Source: Sordaria brevicollis
Taxonomy: Eukaryota; Ascomycota; Sordariomycetes; Sordariales; Sordariaceae
Length of the DNA: 64,000 bases
Direction: 5' to 3'
Assembly: GCA_033439795.1 (NCBI GenBank)
Contig: JAUTDP010000009.1
Location: 620,001-684,000 of the forward strand
The notes under the pieces were generated by a model. That model saw only the letters and a list, made by a program, of their open reading frames with translations, searched no databases and was not told where the DNA came from. A program made the translations under genes and the position numbers. Shown piece by piece: positions 46,527 through 57,828 of this stretch (its first letter is position 1; every line of letters starts with the position of its first letter).

Positions 46527-46528
46527 TA

Positions 46529-47055
46529 ATACTGTCTGGGAAGCCGGGATTCGGGGATAGGAGCCAGAATGGAAGCTGTGCCGGGGATCCAGTAACAAGG
46601 GGGAGTAAAGGTCAGCTGGCCGGCGCCGCGTGCATCGGGCACCGCCGCTGTCCACGCCGCCCCGGCAGCCAACGGCACCTGCCAAGGAAGACGTCGAGGT
46701 GACAAAAGGAAGGAGAGTCGGAGTCGCTAGCGCACCGGAAGCTGAGGTGTTCATACATATCCCGTACATTGATACCTAACACCTCTCTTTGTTGGAACCT
46801 CTACTCATCATCTCCGCTCACCGAGTTTCACGGTTTTTGTCATCCATCTACTTCAAATCAAAGTATACACAGCAAGTCCTATATACCACCAATATACCCA
46901 CTACCCACCTTCCTGTGTTGTGTTGCGACCAAGCACGTAGCCGTCACCGTCGTTCGGTTTCAGAAAAGACACCGACCACTTGATATTCCTCCTATAGTTC
47001 ATCCCATCTCCAGACTACCTCATCTCTAGTTTCATCCGCCACTTCACAACTCAAG
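46529..47055. promoter_or_regulatory. isn1 promoter and leader
   Basis: About 530 bp of pyrimidine-rich sequence immediately upstream of isn1 with no gene. The region includes a clustered TATACCACCAATATACCC stretch near 46880-46905. Confidence 0.45.
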
Positions 47056-48811
47056 ATGACTACACGATACCGTGTTGAATGTGCGTTTTCTAATCCTTGC
47101 GCTTCACAAAATACTAGCAGCTAACGGTATTGTCTTGTAGATGCCCTCAAGACCCACAGGCGGGATCAATTTATAGGTACGGCTCAAACGTTCTGTCACT
47201 TTGAAACGATACCTACAGTTGTTCCGACCATTGCCTTCTAATGGTTTTGGATGATCTTATTCTTCCTTTTGGCATAGTCGCCATCCCGTTCAAATCATAA
47301 AATCGTGAAGTGTCTTCTTCGAGACAATACGAGTGGAAACAATGGAAATAATGTACTTCAGCTGACACTCAGTCTCAGAATGGACCAAGGCGCTCCTAGC
47401 CGTACCATTCGTTCTTTACTCCCAGCCTCATGGTGTTTTCGAAGATCCCGATAGTAGCGCCGATACGCTTTCTCAGACAAGAGAGGAAGCCCACAGGCGC
47501 TACAGTGAGATTTTCAGAGATATCGAAGCCATGATCGATGACCACAGTAAGCAAAACGGATATCCATGACCTCTCACTCGGTCAAACCCGTATGATCCAG
47601 CACGGTTCAACAGCTAATCACCAAACTATCAGTTGCCCACCAGAATGATGCCGAAAACCCCTTCCCATCCAAGCTAAAGCTCCTGGTCCCTAGTGTTGGA
47701 CCCTTCTTTACACGGCTACCGCTTGAAGCGGCCTTCAAGTTTCAGGACAACAAGCGGTATATCTCATCACGCCGCTTTGTGTCGCCTTCCTTCAACGACA
47801 TCCGCTTGATCCTTAACTCAGCTCAGATTATGGCTGTAACGACTTACGGGACACTTCAACTTGCTACGTTCGACGGTGACGTGACCCTCTACGACGACGG
47901 CCAGAGCCTGGAGCCAACCAGTCCTGTGATTCCTCGACTAATGGGTGAGTCAGCGGTTCTTACCTTTGTCTTGGCTCTTCGCCTTCCACTTCTGGCGTAT
48001 ATATAGCAATACGAACTTGGAGAACAGACGCGCTTACACCCGCCTCCTTTGTAATCTAGACCTCCTCCGCAAAAACGTCAAAATAGGCATCGTCACCGCA
48101 GCAGGCTACACCACTGCCGACCGCTACTACGATCGTCTGCACGGGCTCCTTGACGCCATGGCCAACAGCGCCGACCTGACCCCCGCGCAGAAGCAGTCTC
48201 TTGTCGTTATGGGAGGCGAAGCCAATTACCTCTTCGAGTTCGACTCATCCTCGCCGCATCTCCTGGCGCCAGTCCCGCGCCAGCACTGGCTCACGCCCGA
48301 GATGGCCACCTGGGACGAGCGGGACATTGCGCAGCTGCTCGACGTTGCGGAGGCCGCGCTGCGCGACTGCATCAAGACGCTCAACCTGCCGGCCACGCTG
48401 ATGCGCAAGGACCGTGCCGTGGGCATCATTCCCGTGAGCCCCGAAATCCGGATCCCGCGGGAAAGCCTCGAGGAGACGGTTCTCCTGGTCCAGAAGATCC
48501 TTGAGCTGAGCGCCGTCGGTCGGAGCAGAAGGGTGCCGTTCTGCGCCTTCAATGGCGGAAGGGATGTGTTTGTCGACATTGGCGACAAGAGCTGGGGTGT
48601 TACCGTTTGCCAGAGGTGGTTCTCGCAGAAGGAAGGTTCTCACGGAGTTATCAAGGGGGAGAATACCTTGCACGTGGGCGATCAGTTCCTGAGCGCGGGA
48701 GCAAACGATTTCAGGGCTCGCAGTGTCGGCACAACGGCTTGGATTGCGAGTCCCGCGGAGACGGTCGAGTTGCTGGATGAGCTGGCGGAGTTGATGGGGA
48801 AGATGTCTTGA
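47056..48811 (+). CDS. isn1: IMP-specific 5'-nucleotidase Isn1
   Basis: Dephosphorylates IMP to inosine in purine turnover. Five exons: 47056-47080, 47141-47176, 47379-47546, 47633-47944 and 48060-48811, all GT-AG, giving 430 residues, close to the family length. The spliced N-terminus MTTRYRVEYALKTHRRDQFI and then EWTKALLAVPFVLYSQPHGV is diagnostic of Isn1. The HAD-type nucleophile motif FDGDVTLYDDG has aspartates at about 157 and 159. Exon 4 joins exon 5 as PRLM|DLLRKNVKIGIVTAAGY. The C-terminus (RSVGTTAWIASPAETVELLDEL) is conserved. The first coding exon is only 25 bp, so ORF-based callers would miss the true start. Confidence 0.95.
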
Positions 48812-49626
48812 TTCGATTAAAGGAGAAGACGTGACTACCACATTTGCAGCAGTGGCACCCGGATGGGTTGATGGACTACGACGGTGTTGTAATGATGCGA
48901 TATCGCTTTGGCGGTCTGTGAATGACGAGTCGATGGCACCGAAGCGAACGCCCTTTCATGAAGAGTTGGAGTTTCCAAATACATCAGCGAGGACATGATT
49001 CTTTTTAGCACTAATGGATATCCTTATGGACTGAAGCATTCCCGGTTTTGTTTTTAAGAACTATTGAGCCTCGTGAGAAAAAAATGATAATACCGAGAAG
49101 CGAGTAATATAATCATGAGTGTGGCTATTCACTTGTTACTGTCTACTAACAATCCCCTGAACATAAGACTTCTTAAGACAATCCGTTGGGTGTCATCCTC
49201 CAGGGGCAGTCTTCTTCGCTAAGTTTACTCAAGTGACCAGTATGGAGGGCAACCTACGGGGAGACGAATAGAATATACCGTCAATAGGGCCGTGGTAAGG
49301 TAAGACATCGTCGTCCTAACAGCCTCACAAGCTGTGACGGCAGATACCTAAAGACAATGTCAATGAACTGCGGATACTATACCTCCGCGTCCCGGATATA
49401 CTACATCGTTTGAAGATCGATGTTGCCTATATCTGGCGATCACGGGTATCATGACAAAAGCAGGACTTTTCTCCTCCGTTTCAGGCTTTTGCATCCTATT
49501 CTCAAAGTGAGGAGACACATTCCTTTCTTGCATCTCTCACCTTATTTAATGCCATCTGCCATCAGTCTGTCACCACCACTAGATGTACGATGTACAAACA
49601 CTGCAGTCAGACTCTCACTCGCTTGA

Positions 49627-49656
49627 AGGAGGAGGAGGAGGAGGAGGAGGAGGAGG
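49627..49656. repeat. Microsatellite (AGG)10
   Basis: Ten uninterrupted copies of AGG on the + strand, 30 bp. Confidence 0.95.
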
Positions 49657-49995
49657 TTGCATACCTACCGATCAGCTTACATACCAGCCTCTTCCAATTC
49701 CAAAACTTCCAATCGGCCCGAGCCGAGAAGCCAAAGGCGGATCCCTGATTGCCAGCGCGAAGAAGCTTCCATTGAATGTTTTGTCGGTTCCACTTCGATG
49801 TTTCTTTCTTTCTCTTGTGTTCTTGATTTTCTCGGGGATCTCCTGCTGGCTTCTCCTGAAGAGCATTTCCCGATGTTTTGGTGCATGTCACTTTGCTCGG
49901 TTGAGGATGAGGATAGATTGATCATTACTACCTATTCTAAGACGGTGCTTCCTCGGTGGACCGCTGTGAGTGAACTTTGAAAGACTCGATACCGC

Positions 49996-50030
49996 TATGC
50001 TATGCTATGCTATGCTATGCTATGCTATGC
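49996..50030. repeat. Microsatellite (TATGC)7
   Basis: Seven perfect copies of the pentamer TATGC, 35 bp, followed by TGCCC. Pentamer length means indels of one unit would shift any overlapping frame. Confidence 0.97.
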
Positions 50031-50050
50031 TGCCCATTGCTGCCTCGCTT

Positions 50051-50066
50051 GTGTGTGTGTGTGTGT
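50051..50066. repeat. Microsatellite (GT)8
   Basis: Eight uninterrupted GT dinucleotides, 16 bp, 20 bp downstream of the TATGC array. Confidence 0.9.
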
Positions 50067-50524
50067 ATCAATCTTGATCTTCCCACTTATGCTGCGACGT
50101 ACGTATTACCATTCTATGATGATGATGCCATAATGCCCCCGAATGGGAGACCTCTATACAGCGTTTCAGTAAGTTCCCCCGCATTATCGCCGAATAATAA
50201 GGGTGTGTGCCAGTCTATCATTTTGTTCTTGTTCCTTCATCATGTGCATGCACTATGTTGCAATTTGTGTGTATCCAAAAAATTGGGAATGAAGTAAAAT
50301 CAAATGAAACTCGTTTTCGTCCAACGACGCAAAAATGGGGGTATAATGATATGGGGACTCCTTCTGTGTCGACACCATAAACGCCATGTAAACCAAAAAG
50401 CAGCCGAAAAAAAAAATGCACACAGAATACCCAACGGTTCCATGTGTGCAAAGTAGATACAGGAAGAAATGTTGCCAAGTGGCTGGCTGGCTGGCAGTAA
50501 TAACGATTCCGACAAGTTTAATGT

Positions 50525-52390
50525 TTAGAACTTGAACTCGCCAAAGGGAGCGCCAAAGTTGTTGTTACGCCTCAACTTGAGAGGAATATCCAATTCCGTC
50601 TCATCCTCGCTCTTGGAGCCGCTACTGCTGTCTTTCTCTTTGCTTGAATTCTCGGGCTCGTTCTCCTTGGCATTTGAGGGCCCCGGCTCACCGTCATCAA
50701 CAACAGTATCCTTGAGAACAGAAGGCAGGGCTGCCATGGTGTCCTTGCTGACTTCTTCGAGCTTATCAGAAAGCCTCCGGAAGAAAATCTCGTCATGGGC
50801 AGGCATGTTCCTGACCATCAATGGGCCTCTGAGAGGACGATCCTCTGCGGGCTCATAAGCCGCAAGAGGATCATCGGAAACCACGGACTCTTGTTCAGCC
50901 AGCTGGATGGTACCTTCTTGTTCGCTTATAACCCCAAGCGCCTGGCTGGTCAAATCGTCACCACGCGGCAAAGTGGGTGTGCTGCTACCACTGCTGTTGA
51001 TGGTGGCGACTCCGGAAGACGTTGCGGTTGCTAGAACAGAGAGGGAGTGACTGGGAGTATGCCCAGCGTGCATGGTGAGACGAACTGACGCTTCGGCCTT
51101 GAGAACTTGCTTGGTTTGCTCCTTTGCGGGGCTTTCCGATCTGGGTTCGGTGATGTCAGGCTCAGTCGTCTCAGGCTCGGTCGCCTCAGGTTCAGGCATG
51201 CCAGCTGGCGGTGGTGGTGAGGGAGTCTTGGTGGGTGATTTGAGAGCTTCCACAGCGGAGCCGTCTGTGAACGTGGATCTTTGGACTGAGTTAGCCTTGA
51301 TGGGAATTCCCTCAAGTTCTGGGTGGATTGCCTGGACGTCGACAACAGGGGCGGGACTGCTAGGACGCAACTCGGGGGACTGGGCCATAGAGTCGGCTAC
51401 TACGGGGCCTTGAGGGCCAGGAATTGTGTTGACGCTAGTAGGTTGTTGTTGTTCCGGCTGCTGAGTTTGCACGTGCTGTGTGCTTCCTTGAGAAGACCGG
51501 GAGCTTCTCATGCTCTCCGGAGAGACCTCGCCCCAGCGCATGTTGCCAATCAATCCGTTATTAGAGGCATGAGCGGCCGCCAGGGCTGCTAGGTTCGCAT
51601 TGCTCGACTGCCCTCCTAGATGAGCCACCTGCTGCTGGAGTCGTTGAATCTCCTGTAGAAGCACAGTCTTCTCAGCTTCCCATTCTGCACGCTCTTCCTC
51701 CATCAGGGCCCGCTCCTCCTTGTACACTTCTTCGGCGCGCTCTCTGTTTGCCTCTAGGTACTTGCGCTCCGCTTCCCAGGCCTCTCTGATCCGGCCATTC
51801 TGTTGAACTAGGCGCCGGACCATCTGTGCATGCGAGGGTGCATTCACAGCGTCAGCTGAGGCGGAACGGGGTTGACCGGCAGAAACAGAGCTGATAGCTG
51901 GCACCGACACGCCCGAGTAGGCATCGCCAGAAGAAGAAGCACTCAAGCCGTCCATCGATGTCGTTAGTGGCGGGGAGATGACGGAGAATTGTGCCTTTGC
52001 AGCCTGGCCTGCCTTGGATCTTCGTAGGTTGGGGGGAACGCTGGTAGATCGTTGTTGTTGCTGTTGTTCGAACTGATACTGGAGTCCTTGTTGGATGGGG
52101 GCTAGGTTGGGCGACATGAACTGGGACATGTGAGCGGCCGCAGGGCCACGAAAGTTGGGTGATAATGGTGAATAAACGTGGCGTCCAAGCTTGGAAGGCG
52201 CCTGCAGAGTGGGATTGCTTGTAACTGAGGCAAGATCGAAGTAGCCGGCACCTCGAGGCAACGCCAAGGGAGAGATGAGCGAGGAGGAGGAATCGCCCAG
52301 GCTAGGAAGAGGGAAGCGCATGCTGGTGTCGATAGAACCCGAAGGCAGGAATGAGTCGGCGCCCATCCTGGTCATGGTAGAGGAAGACAT
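50525..52390 (-). CDS. Fungal protein of unknown function with central coiled coil
   Basis: 621 residues in one exon from MSSSTMTRMGADSF. The frame is open for a further 81 bp upstream without an ATG, so a short upstream exon is possible. The N-terminal 170 residues are Ser/Pro-rich (many SP sites) with a Gln run. A highly charged coiled coil lies at about 190-260 (VRRLVQQNGRIREAWEAERK onward). The middle is low-complexity with TEPETTEPDITEP. The C-terminal 100 residues look best conserved: RPLRGPLMVRNMPAHDEIFF and DIPLKLRRNNNFGAPFGEF. I do not recognise a named family. Confidence 0.8.
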   Translation of the reverse strand: MSSSTMTRMGADSFLPSGSIDTSMRFPLPSLGDSSSSLISPLALPRGAGYFDLASVTSNPTLQAPSKLGRHVYSPLSPNFRGPAAAHMSQFMSPNLAPIQQGLQYQFEQQQQQRSTSVPPNLRRSKAGQAAKAQFSVISPPLTTSMDGLSASSSGDAYSGVSVPAISSVSAGQPRSASADAVNAPSHAQMVRRLVQQNGRIREAWEAERKYLEANRERAEEVYKEERALMEEERAEWEAEKTVLLQEIQRLQQQVAHLGGQSSNANLAALAAAHASNNGLIGNMRWGEVSPESMRSSRSSQGSTQHVQTQQPEQQQPTSVNTIPGPQGPVVADSMAQSPELRPSSPAPVVDVQAIHPELEGIPIKANSVQRSTFTDGSAVEALKSPTKTPSPPPPAGMPEPEATEPETTEPDITEPRSESPAKEQTKQVLKAEASVRLTMHAGHTPSHSLSVLATATSSGVATINSSGSSTPTLPRGDDLTSQALGVISEQEGTIQLAEQESVVSDDPLAAYEPAEDRPLRGPLMVRNMPAHDEIFFRRLSDKLEEVSKDTMAALPSVLKDTVVDDGEPGPSNAKENEPENSSKEKDSSSGSKSEDETELDIPLKLRRNNNFGAPFGEFKF

Positions 52391-52551
52391 GGTGGAAGAT
52401 GATGAGCTGGGTTGTTCAAGGGATTTGAGCGAGGAGAGGGATTGAGGAAGGCGGTTGCCAGTAGGTATCACTGGCGCCCAAGATCGGTGTGGTTCGTGGT
52501 CTTAGTGTGTTGATGTCATCCGTCATGCCACGCTTAAGAAACCACCGCAGA

Positions 52552-52571
52552 TTTTTTTTTTTTTTTTTTTT
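52552..52571 (+). repeat. Homopolymer T20
   Basis: Twenty consecutive T on the + strand, about 160 bp upstream of the start of the leftward coding sequence; in that gene's orientation this is a poly(dA) tract, a common nucleosome-poor promoter feature in fungi. Confidence 0.9.
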
Positions 52572-54273
52572 GAACTGTTTTCCCCTTTACACCCTGGTCC
52601 TGGCCAATGTGTGTACGGTGGTAAAGTTGAGGGTTTAGTTGTAAGTGGGATTAATGAAAACTCTTGTTCGTGGCTTTGAGAAAATATGTTGCTTGAAAGT
52701 TACACGACAGAGGTAGGCAAGCTGGAAGTGTAGTAGGATGGAATATGTTCGCTGGTGGTGGTTGCGGACAGAGAGATGATGTTCGTAGAATGTTTCGAGA
52801 ACCTGGCGGGCAAGTGACGACAAGGTAACGGGGTGCTCGAGGGTTTTGATGTCTTTCTGCAGGTCCGAATGATCTTGTAGCGGGAAAGTCTGAGGCACTT
52901 TGAAGAGCGGATCCGATGTCCAAGTTCCACTTTCGTAGGCGCGGTGCTGGGTGCGGTGTGGTGTAAGATGGCAGCGATGGACGGTTGGGTTGTTGCAGCA
53001 GTTAGTTGATGGGATGGCAGTCTGTGAGGACGGTTTGCTTCGGACACGTAGTAGGTGGTATTCGCTCGTGAAAAATGAGTTTCGATTGGAGATGAACAAG
53101 TTCGCTCGGAGACGAGAACGGGAAGCAACGAAGATGAGACAGAAAAGCGAGAGGGAGAAAGACCGAGACTTTTGATGGCGGGGGTGAGGTGGTGGTGGTA
53201 TATTGGTGCCAGCTGGACGGGCGGAAGCATTGTGCATCCCTTGGCACCGCGAATTCACCGTGTGTCGCTGCGTACTGTGCCTTGTGTTCGACTGGGAGTC
53301 CGGTGCGCTATGTACCTCTATGGGCGCGCATGTAGCCTTTGGTAGCAGCCGTCGGATTGGGAAACGAAACCACCGACAGACACGGCACTGGGCCCCTTCG
53401 TTTTCCACGCTTCCACTCAGGTTCGTTCCAGGTTGTGACGCAACCACGAACCTGCAGAATGGCGGGCACGGCGGGGCCCATCAGAAGCAGCCTGTCCAGC
53501 CAAACGGGGCGACCAATGAGAGGCTCTGTAACTGGCTCGAGCGGGCCTGCAAGTGTGGCATCTGCGGCCCGCATTTTCCCCTTTTTAGTCGGCCATGAGC
53601 TTGCTTTTGTACGTTCCGCTACAACACCCTCTCCATTTGTCCTTGACCATTTTCGTCGCCCGTGACGCCAGAGTGCTGATATCTGGGCCGTCCTGTCTCT
53701 CAACCCATCTCCTTTCAGGCTGCGCAGTCTTTTGCTTTGTCGATCGGTTGTGCCTGGTAGGGATGGCTGGGACGGGAGTTGGATGACACAGCATCAGCGG
53801 CCCTACTAACAGACGGTACATCGCACAAGGGCACAACACCCAAAGGGGGGTTCTCAAGCACATGTAAAATGTTTTGGCCGTCGCCCTTTTGGCGCTTTTT
53901 GGCCCTTTGTGCCGTCACTTCCCCACGATTGGCAAGTCGGGCCTCAAAAGCCCATGACACCTAGCCGGTTCTAGCTTGGGAGCCTGTTGGGGGGCCGGTC
54001 CGTCGAAAAAAGTCGGAGATTTTGGTACTCGTTAGTTGCTGACCGCTGGTGCGAGCCTCATTAAAAAGGCCCAGTGGATGGCGGCGGATGGCAGTGGATG
54101 CGTGCCTCCTGGGCCGACTTCACTTTTTCTGCATGTCATGTGCCCATGTGGCTCGAATTACCAGACTGGGGATGGGGCCTGCTCCTGCCTCCTGTTCCGA
54201 ATCTTTCCCGGCCCGCAGCATTCAAACAACCGAGCAAAAGGACGCTTCGACACTGGGCGCCCACGAAGGACAA

Positions 54274-54294
54274 CAGCAGCAGCAGCAGCAGCAG
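54274..54294. repeat. Microsatellite (CAG)7
   Basis: Seven perfect CAG units, 21 bp, in an otherwise non-coding stretch. Confidence 0.9.
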
Positions 54295-57200
54295 GAGCAG
54301 ATTGAAACACGGAAAGCAAAGACGGGGCCGTGCCTTTTTTTGGACGCTCTGGAAAGAAGGTTTGGTGATGAAGGGGTCCAAGTGGCTCCAGAGGCTCCAG
54401 AGGGCCTGGCGTCGCCGATATCAAATTTCAGATACGTCGACTGCATCCTAGTCACTCTGTCTACTACTGGCCTCTGCTGGCCCTATCACGACATGTACGT
54501 GCTGCGGCAGTGGCAAAAAAACGTGTGGGAACATGTGTAAACATGTGTTCTCCCATCACCAATTCGTCCCTTTTCTTCCAAATCCCGTACCTGCTTCGTT
54601 CGCAAGGAACCTAGCATGCGATTGCATGAATGAGCTGGCAATCAGGGCCAGTAACCGAGGCCTCGGCACTGGTCTGCACTGATTCCCCTTTCGCGACAGC
54701 CAACAACAACGACTGCTATCGACAAGTGAACAGTCATCTTCTGGCTTGTCGGAGATGATGGGGCAGAACTGACGGGCCAGTGGAAACAGACGTCGTTCAG
54801 GCTTCCGGGACTCTGGTTCGGCGGTGGACAAAGGTCTCACGACATGCCCTGGCAGCCGGTCTGTACGCGGCCTTCAGCTTGCAGTTGGAGGTGAGTCTTG
54901 GTACCCTCTCCTTGGTCCATCACCTACATATCTCACTCATTGCTGCACCGTCTTATATCATGTCTGTAGCACTCGCAGTCTAGCGCCACCAGCAAGCAAG
55001 CAAGCAAGCAGCAAGTCATCCAAACGCAGTACAAGCCACACGCTCACAAAACTCGATTTCGGTCCCCCCACCAGCTCCTGTCGATGTGCTTGCAATGCAA
55101 TCCCCATTTGCTGCCACGATCAGACTCACCGCCTGATGCTCTGTTCTGTTCTTTTTTTGCTTAGCCCAAGGCCAGCGTCGAGCACATGTTGACTCATCGA
55201 TATTTCGATCGTGGCAGCATCCTCTTCTCTGACAAGGCGATTGCCCGCCTCACAAGCTGTTGGCTTGAACAAACACAAACGACGACGACGGGAACTGTGC
55301 CCGCTGCTCTGAGAGGACGTCCCTATCTTTCTGCTCCAGCCAGCTCCTCAGCAGGCCGCATCCCGGTCCCGGCCAGTCGCCAAAAGTCTAGCCCTCCGCA
55401 TGAATCCCGCTCACGGCTCAAACGTCCCCGTCGTCTGAACTCTTCCGACTCCCGTCTACTGGCAAAATGGCGCTCAAGCCGCTTCTCCCCCTTTTGCCAA
55501 GTATCAAACGCGGGGAACGGCCCGCGTGCCGAAGGAGCAAAAAATGCTCCAGATATTATCCCATAACCCCTTGACTTTTCTTACTCATTCTGGATGAGAA
55601 TATGCCGAACGACTGATCTGATTGGCTGATTCGACAAAGGGCCCTATTATGGAACCAATGGAACTGTGTGCAAACCCACGCCGCACACTAGTCTCTGAGC
55701 ATAGACTACCCCACAACGACACTCTACCCCACCCTAAGAACTGGGTGGGTCTCCGCGAACGAAGTGAGAGGAGGTTTGTATCGATTTTGTACGATTTGGC
55801 TATAAACGATAAAACTCCTATACAAATTTTCAATTAAGTTAAATATAATTTCACATTTACTTTTAAATATCTTTATAATAATAATAAATATTTATAATCT
55901 AACGGCGTTAAGTATTTTATTTTCCTTTTAATTTTTCTCTTCCTTTTTTTTTTTCTCTAATACGTTTTATAATTTTTAATTAGTAATTACTTAGGGGTTA
56001 TTCTCGTAAATAATAAAACGTACTTCTAAGGATTATATATTATATATTAATTAATTTTTATTTAAATATTATTAAATTATATAGGAATTATAATATAGTT
56101 TGAATTTCATTTTGGTAATATTTTATATCTTATTAAATAATTCGAATCTGCTATTATATTCGCTATTTTATTATACTCTAATTAAATTTCCTAATAATAT
56201 ATAATTATAATTATTAAATATATTAATTTAAACGAATATTAAAAATTGTAACGTCGGTTTATTTATATTATTATTTGTCTTTTATTTAACTTAGTTAATT
56301 TAATAAAGCTTAGCGATATTATCCGTTACCTCCGCGTAGAGTAAATTAAATATATCCGTTGGATTATTTATTAATACGGCGATATTATCCTTATTATAAT
56401 TATTAAATTTAGTAAAAGTATTATTCTCTAAATTATTTTAATTATCCTACTTTATAAAATTATAATCCAAATTATCCCTTTAAATTAATTAGGTTAAAAA
56501 TAGAAAGATATTATTACTTAATATTATAATATTAAATTATTTTTTATCGATTAAAACCTTTATAAAATATATTATACCTTTAAAAATCCCCTCTTATATT
56601 TAACCTATTTTTAATTCTTATAAGAATAATAAATTCTAAAAGCGTATAATCTCTAAATATTATATTTATATCCTCCTTAATCCCGAATAAATTTTATATT
56701 ACCGCTTCTTTAAATATCTTCGCTTTTTCGAATTCGTTAATTATATAATATTTATAATTATTAACGAACTTTATATTATATATTAATAATATAATTTCCG
56801 ATTTAAATTCGCGGACTTTTATTAACTTCGGCGTACGCTTTTATTCTCTATCCCGTAATTCGGTTATACCGCTATATTAATTAAAAAATCCGAAATATAT
56901 ATATAAACGTATACCGGCTTTTAATTATTTAATAATTCTCTAAATTCTTTTTGTATTATTTATACGTTAATTAATTAATTTAATATTAATATTATCTTCG
57001 ACTATATTCTATTTAACGAAACCCGGCATTTCGAACGCTTTAAATTCTTATTTATTTTAACTAATTTAATTATATTAAAAATTATTATTTATATTAATAA
57101 TAAAAATCTAATTAATAAAGCGAAGAAGTACTTTATTTTAACGTTAATTAAATAAGGGATTCGCTTTCTAATTACTATTCCTTTAATTATCCGGATTTAT

Positions 57201-57298
57201 TATTCGTATATCCAACCCGCGGACTAAGAGCGGCTTTATTAATAATTTATTACTTCGGATTTTTAATATCGGATTATTATATTTATTATTATATTAAA

Positions 57299-57828
57299 GA
57301 GAAACTCTATTTGTACGGACCTAAAAATCTATTTGTACGGACCCCCACTTTTTTTCCCGCTTTTATTGGCCGCGTTAACGCCGCATCCTTTCCCAACCTT
57401 GAATAGCGCCTTCGCATTTGCAACAGGGCTTTCGCAACCCCGAACAGCGCCTTTGCAACCCCGAACATTCTTTTCATTCCCACTATACGAAATTTCACGC
57501 GACAACACATTCCATTCCCAAAAGCGATTGAAATTTCGCGCGGAATTGAAAGAAGGTAAAGGATAAGATGCGACAGCGATTCCAATTGAGTGCATCCTAA
57601 TTGGAGTTCCCGTTGGAGGAATGTAAGGCTTTGCGTTGTGAAAATGCGATTCGGGGTTGCGAAGGCGTTGTTCGGGGCTGCGAAAGCCCTGTCGCAAATG
57701 CGAAGGCGCTGTCGCAAATGCGAAGGCGCTGTCGCAAATGCGAAAGCCTTATTCGGGTCTTATCGGGCGGGAAAAAAAGTGGGGGTCCGTACAAATAGAT
57801 TTTTAGGTCCGTACAAATAGAGTTTCTC
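57299..57828. mobile_element. hAT-like MITE, 530 bp, with perfect 8-bp target duplication
   Basis: Terminal inverted repeats of about 60 bp start GAGAAACTCTATTTGTACGG and are exactly inverted at the far end. The 8-bp direct repeat ATATTAAA stands immediately outside both ends (57291-57298 and 57829-57836), the target-site length of hAT-type elements. Each end contains ATTTGTACGGACC twice, 21 bp apart. The interior is GC-richer than its surroundings, has intact CpA/TpG sites, and is itself a loose foldback of GCGAAGGCG/TTCGCAACC-type units. No transposase is encoded. Confidence 0.93.
57640..57755 (+). repeat. Short repeats inside the MITE
   Basis: Tandem and near-tandem copies of TGCGAAGGCGCTGTCGCAAA (two perfect adjacent copies at about 57698-57737), with related GCGAAAGCC and GCGAAGGCG words on either side. 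Confidence 0.85.

Larger units (their letters stand above)
48812..50524. other. 1.7-kb spacer with a microsatellite cluster
   Basis: 3' regions of the two convergent genes isn1 (+) and the 50.5-52.4 kb gene (-). Within it are (AGG)10, (TATGC)7 and (GT)8 tracts, described separately. No gene is supported. Confidence 0.55.
52391..55800. other. 3.4-kb stretch without a supported gene
   Basis: Upstream of the unknown coiled-coil gene; contains T20 at 52552-52571 and a (CAG)7 tract at 54274-54294. Open frames (for example 54049-54540 +, 55186-55566 +) are short, low-complexity and lack domains. GC falls at about 55800, the start of RIP block 2. Confidence 0.5.

Noticed and set aside
56270..56870. 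Long minus-strand frame in RIP block 2
   Set aside because: No protein family could be recognised, and TGA-free frames are expected when TpG is almost absent.
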